Assembly (NCBI RefSeq): GCF_052324685.1
Contig: NW_027506974.1
Location: 158,501 to 222,500 of the forward strand
Origin: Brachyhypopomus gauderio
Taxonomy: Eukaryota > Chordata > Actinopteri > Gymnotiformes > Hypopomidae
Length of the DNA: 64,000 nt
Reading direction: 5' to 3'
Shown here piece after piece: positions 12,885-26,795 of this stretch (positions are counted from its first letter, which is position 1; each line of letters begins with the position of its first letter). Both the position numbers and the translations under genes were made by a program. Below the pieces are notes generated by a model that saw nothing but the letters and a program-made list of their open reading frames with translations, was not told the origin of the DNA and did no database searches.

Positions 12885-15800
12885 ATGACCCAGTTCAACA
12901 AGGGACCCGCCTACGGATTATCTGCAGAAGTTAAAAGCAAGGTACGTCGAAATGAACATTTTCTTCGGCGTAAAATGTAGTTAATATTTGTGTGAATTGT
13001 AGAGTAGTAGTTCACTGCAGTCTGCAGTTTTAACGTGCACGTAAAACATCAGTTGTCCCGTGTCTCGTCAGGCAGCTTTTGTGCTTTTATTCGGAAACCC
13101 TTCCCTTAAAACCGGGTCCAAACGCCAGAGTAACTTCAGTGCTCTTTTGAACGGAGGAAAACTTTCATAGGGATAAAGTAGAAATGTGGTTGTGCTTTAA
13201 TGTAAAGTATTATCTACTAAACCGTATAATAGAAACAGCCCACTGTGTGTGGACTAACGGACTATGGTGTCAATCTGGAGATTTTGAGTTTGTTTTAATA
13301 TTTTGTTGTAATTCTGCGGCATTAATGATATTTGTAGGCCCACATGTCGAAAAGCCAACGGCTTTATTTCATGTCAGTCGAAAACAGTATAAAAGTGTAA
13401 TTATGCGGATAAATGAAGTCCGTTGAATCTGGTTGTTGGACGTGTGCACCCTCCCTCCTTAGAGAATACACCACGACAAATACGAGCTGCTTCACTTCAT
13501 CTTAACGGTGCACTTCATGTGCTTGTGTGAAACCATGGTAGAAATAGTGTGGGCAGAGTTCCTTTATATGAGTTCCTTTATATGTGACCTCTTAACCCTG
13601 AGTGCAGATTTCTAGTAGCCACAGACTTTGCAAGTCTTACTGAATATTCAGAAATGTTTGGATGCAGTCTAGTATGCTAACTCTGTGTTTTGCAGTCAGT
13701 GTTGTGGGAGTTTTTTTTTTAGTAAAAGTCTTTTTAAAACCCAGGAATTCAGAACATTCCTGATCTCTGAGGTTTACAGAGTCAGAGGGGTACGTGGTCC
13801 CACGGAGAAACATGCCCACCAACGTTTGGTAGCACAAAGCTTTAACCCCTAGAAACTGATTTCACACAACACTGTGTTTAAAAAGGCAGCTTTCTACAGT
13901 GTGATGGATTTGCTCCTGGGATGTGTGCGGAAGCACAGTTAAGCTGTATTGTGGCTCCACTGGCTTACCTCCTGTGGCCAAGGATATCTCTGAACCATGT
14001 GATCCAAGGTCTTCTGCCAAGCCCTGCCTGGGAGAGCACTTTACTCTTAAATAATATGAGAGCCATTTTCTTTGTCCATTACTGTTTTTTTTACATGATG
14101 AAAGCCAAACAAATCTATAGTAAAGAATGTGAAGTTAGGTGAAACCCTCAAAGCAATCGTTTTCCCCTCTACCTCTTTAGTTTTACAGATTTTCTTGTAG
14201 AATGTGAGTTTGTGTTCTATATCTTTGTGGTTTCTCATTTTGCATTCATAATGTCAGTAATTCTACACCAGACACAGACATTGTGCTTATGCAGGATTTT
14301 GGTTGTTTTATATACAAACATGTGAATGTCTTACAAAGCTTAGCAGTGTATAACACTGACCACTTAGCAGCTGGTGTCATTCTCCGCTTTATTGCATCTT
14401 TTGTGACATTTGTAAAATGTTCTGGTTGAAATTATTCTCAGGAGTACGGGGGAGAACATCCTTCTCGGGAACATTTTATTTTCCGACCTTCTCCATGGGT
14501 CGTGTGCTTTTGGAGGCTTGTTGGTGTTTTCTAGTTTCAGTAGTAGATGGGAAAGTTCATTACTCAATGCTGATTGTGTATTCTGTTTTCTGATTCTGTT
14601 GCTCGTGAGAAGAATGTGAAGTAGACTGAGAACTTTCAGTATAGTTTAGTATCGTAGTATCTGTTGTTCCTGTTATCTTTTCTATCAGTTAGTCCTCCTA
14701 TTTGCACATAATTTCTGGGATGATTAAGTTTGGTGAAAGGATGAATTCAGTATCACATGTTTCCACACTCACACACTGCCCCTTACTGGTTATGTAATAT
14801 CTTCCTCGAGGGTCAGTCATTACCATTTTATCGGCAAAACACATCACTTCCCCATTTTACAGTTATCACAAGTTACACATTGCCTTCTTTAGTCTGTCTA
14901 AATTATTTACGTATGGACACGTCATCTTGCAGAATGAGTTATATTTGAGTCCTCAGATCTCTGGGGGAGGGGTGAGTGGCTGACTTTCATTGAATAATGT
15001 TTGCCTGTGGGTAGGTGGGTGGGTGGGTGGGTGGGGGGGTTGTTGGGACAGTTAGCAAACAGTCCAGAGAAATGTGCTGGATCTGCCTGAAATGCATCTG
15101 CTTTAGGGAAGAGGCTTGACGTGGCATAAAAATGGCTGTTGTGGTATTGTGATCATTTACTGCTGTGACTGATTTTAGTGTTTTCTCAGGTTGATGGCTT
15201 TTTTGTTTTGCACAATGCGTGAACTCGCACCCTTTATAAGATTGAATACACCTTCTGTCTTTTTTTTTGTTTTGTTTGAGAAACATCCCTTTATCACTGT
15301 AGTAGGTTCATGTTTCTCTCCATCTACGCTTTCTTGCTTTTTGCATGTCACCGTGTAACAGAGTGCAGCACAGGGGCATTCTGGGGGCTGTAGTGTTTGG
15401 AGAACAGTATGTGTGCATGGTTTTGGGTGTAACCGCATTGGGTTGAGCGCGGTGACCCACAGGCCATTCCTTCCTAATGCCACATTCTGATCACGGCTTT
15501 GTCGTACACCACCTTTTCTGACTCGTGTAGATGGAGTGTCCAGGTGGCCCGGCACTCTTGCGGCCTTTCCCTGTAATGTGCTGATGAGCAGATCTTTTCC
15601 TGGATCGGATCAGGCTGTGTGGAGAGTTACCAGCTGCAGCCTTCTACTGCCATTTGGAGTTGGACAGGAAAGTCCGTTTCCTCAGGCCATTGTTGCTACG
15701 CTTTAGGCCCCCCACATCCGTTGCGAGGCTTTTAAGCAGACCGTCTTTTACACGCCCCATAAGTGTTCCTGATCTTGATTTAAGATGCGTTATAAGTAGC

Positions 15801-18800
15801 TTTGAAGGCCAGGCGGACGGTGTTGTCTAAGGAGTCTGTTTTGTTTCGGTTATTGTGCCTGTTTAATCTACACTGTCTGCCTGTTAAAGACCGATGTACT
15901 TGAGGGTTCAAGGACTTTTTTGTGGTGTCGTCATTCGTCGAGTGAATGAGATCGAGAACTGTCTTGTGAGCTGTGTTCAGGTTCTGCTCATGTGTAAACG
16001 GTTCTGGTTGATTCCCCGCGTACAGCTGATCTATCTTCCTGTTGACGTGTCCTCGTGCTAACTGGCGGTTAAATATTAATCATGACATGTTGGAATGTCC
16101 GTATACACTTTGTCCAGTACTTTAAAAATATTTTCAGTCAAGACATCTGTAGGTTTGTAATCTATGACACTCATCTTGTTCACCTTACCATGCCATGTTA
16201 GTGTGGCGTCTACAAAATGAATATTTTCTTTTGCTGCCTTTTGCAATTGCATCATAAGCTGGATGTAAGTTCATGTCCGATAATGTTGCATGAAAGCCTG
16301 GACTGCCTGTGTCTGCTTCTGTCCTGATGGATGTCCTGTTCATGTGTGAAGATGCAGTTCATCTCTGGAGCAGAACTTTCTGGATTTTGCTCCAGAAATT
16401 TTAATGACCTTGCCAAGAAAGGAGATCTTGACTGGGACTTTTTGGGCTTGGCGTTGGCCGTGCTCCCGGAGGACGACTGTTGGAAGAAGTGAGAAACTCC
16501 TGCCCTCTGATCTGGCCCTGTAATCTCCCTGCCACATAGAGGAGTGTCTGTTCTGCTGATGTTCTAGTTCATCAGTTAACTTCTAAATTAATTGGTCCAG
16601 TGAGGAGCCTGTAATTGTGTGAGAGAACCTGAATCCATGGTAACCTTTAAATATCGCGCGCACACAGACGCACAGAACAGTCGGTCTTTTGAAACCTGTG
16701 GAACAAAACTCCATATTTGCCCTTTTTGAGAATGAGAGACTTTTATAAGGCTCTTGGCCTTTTGTCTGTCATTATGTGTGAGGAGGCTTCATGTGTGACC
16801 TCAGATTGCACATGGGGAGTGAGCGTGCCCTATGGTGGTGTTTTTATTTTTTCTTCCTCTTTTTTTCCTGGTGACTGCCCTCACATTCCAGCGGACGGGC
16901 TTTTTGCGAGGCACCAGCGATTTCACTGAACTCGGGCCAAAACGCGCCTCCTCTGCACTGAAAAGAGGGATTGAAAGCAGCATAACGAGGGCCTGAAGGC
17001 GTTTGGTTGGAGAGGCTACCGTTGACCATATGTTTATAAGAGCACTCCAACACCAGCTGTTCTGTATCGCCTTGTATTACTCACTCGGACCGCCTTACTA
17101 ACCTTGTGTCGGCCAAGCAGAAGTGGGGGAAATACTTCCTTTTCGGTTCCAAATGTAATGTTGTTGTTGTTGTTGTTGTTTCTCATGCATCCTGCACATC
17201 ACATGCACATTCTCCTCTTTGAGATTCAGTGTTAAATAAACATGGTGCTGTTGACCAGCTTGTATTGTTTATAAGCGAGACGGCCGGAGGTGTGTCTGTT
17301 CCTCACACCTGGCACATGCCCTCATTCTTTCACTTTGATGCACTTTACACAATATCTAACAGCTTTAACCACGTATCCCAGACCTGTGCTTCAGGTCAGG
17401 CAGGATGAGCGGTATTTCACACCGGCTTCTGTTCGTCGTGCAGCGTCTGGGGAGCGGGAGGGGCGGGAGGGGCTCCGGGGCAAAGTGTACTCCTGCTCAA
17501 TCTGTCTTAGTTGGCTCAGGGAGCTTCCTGCTCACTCGGGTCTGATGACTCCATCAGCTCTGGCAGTGGAGATGCTGACCCCTGAAGCCGTCCTTGAAAC
17601 GGCACACCAGAGAGAAATGCCATTCGCTGGCTTTCGCCTTCACGTTAGCTCTGCGCTAATGTCAGATGGATTCGTTCGGAAGGTTCTTGTTTTACTGGCA
17701 GTTGGGATAATTACCGTGGAATGGAGGCTTTACGTTTTGTCGAGTGTTTGTGTTGTTTGCACCTCATAGGGGTAAATATGCTCACAGTTGGATTGTAAAC
17801 TTTCATGAATTCTAGCTGCCAGCTGGCAAAGGTCAAATGAAGTAAGTTATTTAAGGACTAATGTTATAGAAACAGCAGTTACCAGTCAGAGAGGGTCTAT
17901 TTTCTGGTGCACGATTGGATTTGTTGATCATATAAATCAAGTGTCTGATGAAAACAAAAACCCAACCAAACGGCCTGAGCATGGCTTCTTTCCTTTCAGT
18001 TGGAAGAGACTGAATTATGCTTGTGGCATTGGTAATGGTATATTGTAAACATTTTCTATATGAGTCTTTGATTTCTGTGACATTTCTTGGAGAGATTGGT
18101 GTCCTGTCTGTCAAATATCTCCATTAGCTGATTAGTAGATGTATTTTAACAGGGCTGAAAACGATGGGGTTGCGTGCTAGTATATAATTACTACGATTGC
18201 CATCTGCAAGCAGCTACAATGCCTTCCTGAGCACTCTACATACCACGATCATTCCAGCAAAAGGCATAAAATATTATAATACACACTTTTAGCTGTAGGT
18301 ACAGAATGTGATCTGTACCTCTGCTCATGTTTCGTCCACGTTTAGATTGCTCAGAAATATGACCCACAAAAGGAGGAGGAGCTTCGCTTCTGGATCGAGG
18401 AAGTGACTGGGATGCCCATCGGAGACAACTTCCAGAAGGGCCTGAAGGACGGTGTGATCTTGTGCGAGTAAGTGCTGTGTGTGTGTGTGTGTGTGCGCGG
18501 TGATGACTCGACATGCTCGGACAGACACGTTGTCCGTTGTCACATGGTAGTATCCTCCATCTTCAGGACATTCTGGATCAGGCATATACAGACACGATGG
18601 GCCTGTTTATATCCCTAATGTTTGTAAGCAGCTTTTGTTTTATAGTAATAAAAATGTTTAATAGAGTTTTCTAATCTTTTTTTAATTTTAGGTTAATAAA
18701 CAAGCTACAGCCAGGAGCCATAAAGAAAATCAACCACTCTCAGTTGAACTGGCATAAGGTAGTTACACCTGCTTCTTATCCAACTCCAGACCTTTGTTCT

Positions 18801-20517
18801 GCGAGGCATTCGGTGTCCTGGACAGGAGAGACGTGCCTTCAGAAATAGCCCAGTAATGGCTCTGTGGCATCCTGTTCTGCCCTGCCGTCACGTGCTGCTG
18901 GGATATGTAGTCCTACTCAGCAGCATTTTACCTTACTGACATCATGTCTTGTATCTTATTACATTCTGTTTGGACCCTGTGCTTCCTGTAGTTGGAGAAC
19001 CTTGGGAACTTCATCAAAGCTATCTTGGCCTATGGCTTGAAGCCCAATGACATCTTTGAAGCCAATGACCTCTTTGAAAATGGAAACATGACTCAGGTCC
19101 AGACTACACTTCTAGCCCTGGCCAGCATGGTATGCTCTTCACCTCTGACGTGCACCGGAGACCCAGTGTGGTCTTTCCTCGCACTTCTTTCTGGTCTTTT
19201 AACATTTTCACGTGTCCCTTTTTAAAACACGTGGACATGCATATCCTTGTTTGTAATGTTAATGTATTACTTTTTGTAGGCAAAAACCAAAGGAATTGAC
19301 ACAAAAGTTGATATTGGAGTGAAATATGCAGATAAACAGGAGAGACATTTTGACGATGAGAAGATGAAGGCAGGCCAGTGTGTTATTGGACTTCAGGTTA
19401 GACACGCACCATCTAATATACCATCAGACCAGTGGAGCCCTGCTATGTTGTCTTGTGGCGTATTGTGGACAAAGTGATTTATTTTCCAATATTTCCAGAT
19501 GGGAACCAACAAATGTGCCAGCCAGGCGGGTATGACTGCCTATGGCACCCGGAGACACCTCTACGACCCAAAGACACAGACAGATAAGCCGTACGACCAG
19601 ACCACCATCAGCCTACAGATGGGCACTAACAAAGGAGCCAGTCAGGTATCTCCAACGCACCTGACGTGAGATAGAAGTGGAGAGCATGGGCACACACACA
19701 CAACCTTTTGATCTCTCTGTCTGTCCGTCTCTGTCTGTCCGTCTCTGTCTGTCCGTCTCTGTCTCTCTGTCTACATGTACTAGAAAATACAGTATAGGAG
19801 TAACTGTGACCACTCTATCAGGGTACCCGTGGGACCTTAAAAAGTCTTAAAATGTCTTAAATTTAGTTTTCCATATTCAAGGCCTAAAAATGTCTTAAAA
19901 TGTCTGGAATTTTATGAGGGGAGGCATTAAATTATTATAAGTGTGTGTTGTTCAGTTGTTCTGGAGCGATGTGAACTTTGCCGAATCTAGCGCTAATGCA
20001 GAAAATAACCGCTCCAGGGTCCTAGTGCTAGATTCCTAGCGTTGGAGTATACGGCCTCAACAACGTCAACAACAACAATCCTACTGACACAACCTACTCT
20101 CCAGGTCCTTAAATCCTTTTTTTTTTTGTCATTGAACTGTGCTCTTCCCTCTCTCTCCCTCTCTCTCTCTAGGCCGGCATGTCTGCACCGGGTACCCGGA
20201 GAGACATCTTCGACCAGAAGACGGCGGTCCAACCGTTGGACAACTCCACCATCTCTCTGCAGATGGGCACCAACAAGGTGGCCTCCCAGAAGGGCATGAG
20301 CGTGTACGGGCTGGGCAGGCAAGTCTACGACCCCAAGTACTGCGCCCCCTCCACGGACGCGGCCGTCGTCCACGCCAACGGCAGCCAGGGCACCGGCACC
20401 AACGGCTCCGAGATCAGCGACAGTGACTATCAGGCCGAGTACCAGGAAGAGGAGTACCAAGGGAGTTACCATGACGACTACAGCGGCCACTACAACGACC
20501 AAGGCATCGACTACTAG
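12885..20517 (+). CDS. cnn3: Calponin 3 (acidic calponin)
   Basis: Seven exons were reconstructed: 12885-12941, 18346-18467, 18692-18758, 18992-19129, 19280-19396, 19499-19645 and 20173-20517. They give 993 nt and 330 aa, against 329 in human CNN3 as I recall it. All junctions are GT-AG; the E codon between exons 2 and 3 is split. The protein binds F-actin and modulates actomyosin and stress fibres in non-muscle and smooth-muscle cells. The N-terminus [17 protein letters not shown] is the calponin signature. A calponin-homology domain covers about 26-130 ([61 protein letters not shown]). Three calponin repeats with cores [22 protein letters not shown] and [11 protein letters not shown] begin near 165, 205 and 244. 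The acidic tail ([12 protein letters not shown]...DQGIDY) identifies the CNN3 paralogue rather than CNN1 or CNN2. Intron 1 is 5.4 kb. Confidence 0.97.
12942..18345. other. cnn3 intron 1
   Basis: No coding exon in phase is supported. A GGGT repeat occurs at 15010-15040 and a (TTG)n run at 17156-17180. The intron holds no recognisable transposon and may carry regulatory elements, but none can be named from the sequence alone. Confidence 0.5.
19815..19925. repeat. Dispersed repeat with TTAAAA-AGTCTTAAA motifs, cnn3 intron 6
   Basis: The stretch contains gggtacccgtgggaccttaa, aaagtcttaaaatgtcttaa, tcaaggcctaaaaatgtctt and aaaatgtctggaattttatg. I recognise this order as a short dispersed repeat found in several fish genomes, but I cannot name its class. 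It sits about 250 bp upstream of cnn3 exon 7. Confidence 0.55.
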
Positions 20518-20636
20518 GGAGAGCCGCGCTATTAGTTGAAGCAGTATTAATGCGTTATATATCAACAGAGCAAGTCTTTTGCTATCCTTGCTAGTCTTCC
20601 TTTTGTGTTGAGGGATGAGAGAGGCGCTGTGTGTGG

Positions 20637-20637
<1 letters not shown>

Positions 20638-20673
<36 letters not shown>
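20638..20673. repeat. (GT)n microsatellite in cnn3 3'UTR
   Basis: An almost pure GT run begins about 120 nt after the cnn3 stop codon. A second short GT run is at 20915-20940. Confidence 0.9.
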
Positions 20674-20678
<5 letters not shown>

Positions 20679-21302
20679 GCATTGTGCTTCTCACCTCTCA
20701 TATTCCTCTATACTGCAGCTCCTCTATTAAGCGGCAGTGTTTTAAATCGGTCATAGGTAATATAGAATGGCAAGAAATCTAAAACCTGCTTATCCGAACA
20801 TTTCTTTTTAAAATGTTTTTTTATGAAGTATAGAGAACTGTGAAGTCAAGATTACCCAATTGTACTATGCAGCATTTGCTCAGTAAGGTTCAGCTTTTAT
20901 ATCCCATGACTGTGCGTGTGTGTGTGTGTGCGTGTGTTGGTTTTAACTAAATGATTCCACATCTCAGACTGAGTCCTACCAGTTCAGCTAAACTCCACTG
21001 CAGCCCGAGAGCACTGATGATGTAAAGTGGACACACAAGTGGACCAAAAGCCTTTTTACATCACTGGAAATGTAAAATCATTTCGCTCGGAAATGATTGA
21101 GGTTGTGGTGCTTTTAAAAAGTTCCGTCATTAGACTGGATGACCAAAAAACCTTCTTTCTTCCAGCTTTTATCAAATAGTTTTATTTGTGCCATAATCTC
21201 TAATTTTCATATAAATTCCACTCCCTCTGTATTTATTGCAATTTCTCATTTAAACTGTTCGTCCGTCATATGGTTCTTTTTATGATTACAATGTATGTTA
21301 TG

Positions 21303-21308
21303 AATAAA
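21303..21308 (+). terminator. cnn3: Likely polyadenylation signal of cnn3
   Basis: AATAAA sits 786 nt after the cnn3 stop codon and is followed by a T-rich stretch (atttaatgttttgtttctcc). It is the first canonical signal I see downstream, so it is the most likely 3' end. Confidence 0.6.
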
Positions 21309-21329
21309 GCATTTAATGTTTTGTTTCTC

Positions 21330-23157
21330 CAAGACTTTCCCTTTGTAGAAATACAGTTTAATATTGTTACTTGACAATTTGTCCTTTTAAAACCAAAATA
21401 TAGCATTTTCAGTACCCTCTATTAAATTTCAATTTCATATGACGTAAACAAGAATAAGACGTAAATAGCTTGACCCCTGCTTCAGAGTAGTGGTCTATAG
21501 TTGAAATATGGTTTCATGTTTAGCCTCTGATTTAATTAGCTAGCACACAGCTCTTGTATATTTTATGAAGGTGAAAGGCACAGAGACTTAGATGAGCATT
21601 CAATCTGCTCAAGGCAATATGGTAAAATCATAAATCTTCTGTTCTTGAGGCAACCCTCCGAGGGTGCAGGAGGACTTTTGGAAGCTGGCCCTTGAGCTAG
21701 TGGCCCCTGATTTCTTCAAATGCTTATATAACCTCCTTGAGTTCACTTTGAGTGGAAAACCAGAATCTAAAGTAGAGAAGCTCTGTATAAGTAATCGGAA
21801 AGAAAACTAACTGCATCTTGTGATTATACGCATGGTATCTTGACAGATGAGGGTTTAAAGGGACTGAAAGGTTTGCATCTTTTCTTGTGTATGTTAATAC
21901 AGTTCTGTGCTCAGAATATTGTGATGGGGGGCCCAACAGGTCCAAACCTGCTGATCAGCTCCAAAGGATCTGGGTTGGATTATGTAGCGTAGCTTCCTGT
22001 CCAGCTGTGAGTGCAGCGTGCTGAAGGAAGAATACCAGACCTCGTTTCTCGGACCTGTTGGCTGATTGATGGAGAGTTTGTCCTGTTTTTGCACTAGCAA
22101 GTTTACATTTTGACATTATGACCTTAAGAAATGTCACATAATGGAGACCTGCAGTGTTTGCATTAATTAAATAAAACAAAAGTGAGCTTTGCTAAAATCT
22201 CTGGCTACTGAAATTGCCTAAAAATGTGAAGTACAATTTACAAGACATCGTATGTTCCAGTGAAGATCTGCCTGTGTGAGAACAATCCCACTGGATGATC
22301 TGGGGAGACGTTCTTCCCTCCAGCTGCTGCTAATGTGGGTATAAAAGTGGACCTGACGGCCAGTGATGTGAGGAGATGAGCTGGAAACTGAACCGAACCA
22401 TCCTTGAGCTTCCTCAGAAATCTCTGGCCTTCTTTCAAATGCTGTCTCCTTCTTTCCCCCCTTCACTGCCAGGGAATAATAAGTGCTTTGTACTAGCTGT
22501 GGAATCCGGGACCAAAACGCAAGACTCAATTATAGGGAAGGCCTTAAAAAAAAAAAGACTGTTACCGCAGCAACCACCGTGGGCCTTTACAGGGAGACAG
22601 AAAGTGAAGCAGTCGTGCAGCAGAGAGTGTTCGGTTCCAGCTCGGTCGTGCAGTGGTGGGTGCACAGGGCCCAACCGTGTTCACGCTCCGCTCTCTAAAG
22701 CCTGAATGAGCTGCTGCGTCTACCTCATGCCTCTGGTATTCTTCAGTGTTTTACTTATGAACAATGAGGTAACGTCTCTCGCCATTGAAAACCTTTAATG
22801 CCGTGAAGCGTTTTAATATGGTTGCGTTAAGCTATTCAGCAGTGGAGGTATTATATTGTGTTGATACCGTGATCGATATTGGTTTGACCCAGCGGATACA
22901 AGCTGGGCCCTGTCTGCTTTTACAGATTTGATTTCACATTTCTCCCAGCCATCTGCTCTGTGTGTGTGAAACGTGATCGAGCTCTTCTCTGTGAATCTAA
23001 AGGCAATAGTGAGCAGGACAGTCTAAACCCTCTAAACCAGTCTAAACACTAAAACAGTCTCAGGGCTGCAGTCTGGTCTTTATTAGCAGCTCGCTCCTGC
23101 ATGATGGTCCAGCAGCCGTAACTCAACACACCTCAGCTGAAGAGAGGAGGCATTTCA
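21330..23157. other. Intergenic downstream of cnn3
   Basis: No exon or recognisable transposon is supported. Open frames at 22218-22705 on both strands overlap each other, lack splice logic and resemble no family I know. Confidence 0.5.
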
Positions 23158-23950
23158 GACGGGGAGGGGAGAGGGGAGGAGAGGGGAGGAGAGGAGAGGG
23201 GAGGAGAGGAGAGGGGAGGAGAGGAGAGGGGAGGAGAGGGGAGGAGAGGAGAGGGGAGGAGAGGAGAGGAGAGGAGAGGAGAGGGGAGGGGAGGGGAGGA
23301 GAGGGGAGGAGAGGAGAGGGGAGGGGAGGAGAGGAGAGGGGAGGAGAGGAGAGGGGAGGAGAGGGGAGGAGAGGAGAGGGGAGGAGAGGGGAGGGGAGGA
23401 GAGGGGAGGAGAGGGGAGGAGAGAGGAGGAGAGGAGAGGAGAGGGGAGGAGAGGGGAGGAGAGGAGAGGGGAGGAGAGGAGAGGGGAGGAGAGGGGAGGA
23501 GAGGAGAGGAGAGGGGAGGGAGGGGAGGAGAGGGGAGGAGAGGAGAGGAGAGGAGAGGGGAGGAGAGGGGAGGGGAGGAGAGGGGAGGGGAGGAGAGGAG
23601 AGGGGAGGGGAGGGGAGGGGAGGGGAGGGGAGGAGAGGGGAGGAGAGGGGAGGGGAGGGGAGGAGAGGGGAGGAGAGGGGAGGAGAGGAGAGGGGAGGAG
23701 AGAGGAGGAGAGGGGAGGAGAGGAGAGGAGAGGGGAGGAGAGGAGGGGAGGAGAGGAGAGGGGAGGGGAGGAGAGGAGAGGGGAGGAGAGGAGAGGGGAG
23801 GAGAGGGGAGGGGAGGAGAGGAGAGGGGAGGAGAGGAGAGGGGAGGAGAGGGGAGGAGAGAGGAGGAGGGGAGGAGAGGGGAGGAGAGGAGAGGGGAGGA
23901 GAGGAGAGGGGAGGAGAGGGGAGGAGAGGGGAGGGGAGGGGAGGGGAGGA
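23158..23950. repeat. Polypurine GGGGA/GGAGA satellite, about 790 bp
   Basis: The + strand is purine-only for essentially the whole interval and is built from irregular blocks of gagga, gaggg and ggagagg. There are no pyrimidine interruptions except at the edges. It lies between cnn3 and tlcd4. Confidence 0.95.
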
Positions 23951-24013
23951 TGTATTTGTCTTTACGCAGACACGTAGAGAGGGTGGAGAGGGTGTGAGGG
24001 AGGGGACCGGGAT

Positions 24014-24035
24014 GGGGGGGGGGGGGGGGGGGGGG
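24014..24035. repeat. G homopolymer
   Basis: A run of about 22 G residues lies 60 bp beyond the polypurine block. Its length may be imprecise because long G runs are error-prone. Confidence 0.9.
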
Positions 24036-24039
24036 TTCC

Positions 24040-24752
24040 TGGAGCTGACAGGCTGTTCACAGTGAGATACAGCCCCCTTGCTAGGTAGAGCTGGGCCTGA
24101 TCCAGGACCTGTGGAGATGTCTGGAGGCCTCTAGGTGTGGTACAGGTCCACCACTGAACGGAGCTGAATGGAAATAGTTTCACGTTAATGCACTTGCACT
24201 TTCTTTTGTTTCCATATTCTGTAGTTAGCAGTAAAATTCCTGTCATGCCTCTGTAAACGGAACCACTTGAGACCAGTTTTTTATTGTTCGGTAAGTACAG
24301 CCATGTCTTTACTATTCAAAATTCTTAAAAGGTTTTTTTTTTCCACGAAACACTGTAGTTTGAACTCAAATCATGGCGTGTGTTTTCACTAATGGCAGCC
24401 TACATGGTAGGATTTACATTACAAAATTTTATTAAGTTGAACTTTTTATGCACAGACAAAAGATGAAAGAAAAACCAACCATGTCCCATGACATCCGGAT
24501 CTTCCTGCATGTTTGTAGCAGAATAAATAAATTTCTCAGATGATCAAAACATTTGGCAGCAGGTCACACTCAGCTGCACACAGACCAACCGGCCCGTGAA
24601 CGTCCTCCCTTAATCCACAGACTTATTATTTATTTATTCCACGGATTTATTATTCGACAGCTAACAACAGACACGACACATGTCTCATTTGCAGGAACAG
24701 GAGCTGTTGCTATATCGGGATAATTATAAATATTTATAATATTCTTAATATT

Positions 24753-24798
<46 letters not shown>

Positions 24799-26790
24799 TG
24801 ATTTAGCCAATTAATATTTATTATGCAAGAGGTATGTGTGTCTGCGTTCTGTGTTAATCAGAAACAGCTGTCGAGAGTCACTGTGTGGCATTATCTCTGA
24901 ATTGCTTGTTTCTCTGGCTCAAATGAGGTCTAATTTTCCTGGGCATTGACATCCATTCAGACAAAGCCACATTCATGGCCAACCTGCTCTCGTGGTGGGG
25001 AAGTGTGACGGAATGTAAGTCTGAACTTCCTAAACTCCAAGCAACAAATCAGCACCATCGGCCTTTGAACAATGAAATAGTTCTTCAGGGTGATGGGGAG
25101 CTACAGACATCTGATCTCAGTTACTAAACAGAGAGGTAAGATTACCTCTGTTTTAATGCCAATTAGTCAGCTAGTATGTCCCCTTCACAGACATTAAAAG
25201 TTCACCAGTAGCACTGGGAGAGAAACGCTTTTCACAATTCTTTTGTAGCACACGGCAGATCTCACACAATGGTATTTTTTCACTTTTCATTTAATTAAGA
25301 TTTACTGGTTTCACAATTGGCTTGCAAAGGGCTCAATAAACTGCATTTGGTGTATGTAATCTGATAAATTCACTAGCACATTTTAGCGCTTTTACTTCAG
25401 TTCTCAAGCTTATGTTAGGCTGTTAAACCGCACAAATGTTAGGAGGAACAACTAAACTGCAAGGAATCTTCAGGAGAGGGTGCACAGGAATTTCATTGCT
25501 CTTGTTCAGATAGAGAATTACAAACTCTGAGACAGAGTCAGTGGTGGTTAAAACACCATCACCATGGTCGTGCTCAAAGAATCCACAGTCAACAGGGCCA
25601 CTGGCGGTTGCTTTTGAAACCTTTTGACAATGAGCAGCGTGTTGGACCAGAACCCCCTTTCAATGGTTTGTGTGGAAGAGAAATTCTGAGTGCCCAGACT
25701 ATGAGTTGATAAGTCTGAGTAAAATTCTGGTCCATTATGTAATGGTTCTCATAGTCCATAATCTTTCTCTCCTATCTCTTTGTCTCTTCCACTCTAATGT
25801 ATTTAAATGTTCCTTTAATGTCTATTCAGTGACATTAAATTCTGATCTATGAAACAGATAATATTTTTATCACTCTCAGTGCAGTTCTACACTTTGCTTG
25901 CACACACTCCACTTGTATAAAGTCTTTCGTGCATCCTGTGTACAAATGTTTTCATGCTAATAAACAAAGCTACCGTAAGTGTAATCTTATATCTTAAGTG
26001 TCAACTAGTGCTGAGAACTGGTGAAGTTCAAGTCCAAATTCAATGCATTCAACAAGTAAAACTCAATGTGGAAAAACCATTTACACATGTCTACGCACAG
26101 TGAGTGTTCAGTTTCTTCCGTGAGAAAGGTAAGATTTTCCTATTGCATGCACTGAAAAGGCACTCTGAATATTCACTCCTAGGGTTTCTTACATGTTGCC
26201 AACATCGTCATTCTGATGATAAAAAAAAACATTAACCTTTGCAAGCGATGGCGGTGTGACCTAGACACGAGAGACCCAGAATAGAATCAAGACAAAAGGG
26301 TCACGCCCTGCTGTCTCCTGCAGACACGCCCACACAGCCATCCTACCCCTGTGACCTGTGTTTGTGTCTGCTCTGTGGGGTCACTGTTTCCTCTGGATTC
26401 TTCTGGGTCAGGGTGTGGTGACATCAGCAGGACGGGTTAGGAAAAGTGCAGAAAGCTAAAGGTGCAAGAGCATTATGACCATGAAGATGGTTTTATTTCC
26501 ACAGTGTCTGGACCTGAGGGAGTTGCTGAAGACAACTAAATCTTGGTGTAGGCAAGAACAGGATGATACTGATTGTTAGCAGAGAGATCATTTTATGTTG
26601 CCGAAAATAGGGACCATTTCAGAAGGGGGTGTTCTGTGATAATATTAACATCACCATGTCTGCTGTAGCAAAATAAGTAATTACTTTATTACAGTAATTA
26701 AAATGTCTATAGTCATTATATGAAATCAAAAGAAGAACCACATAATTTTAGAGATGGTGCATGTCTGCAGACTCTACATGCCAACACGTC
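24040..26790. other. Intergenic AT-rich DNA
   Basis: A (TA)n run is present at 24758-24792. No coding exon is supported. Nothing else stands out. Confidence 0.5.
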
Positions 26791-26795
26791 AGAAG

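Noticed and set aside
19993..20565. 190-aa minus-strand frame opposite cnn3 exon 7
   Set aside because: It is a shadow of the GC-rich cnn3 coding exon and looks like biased V/L/G sequence.
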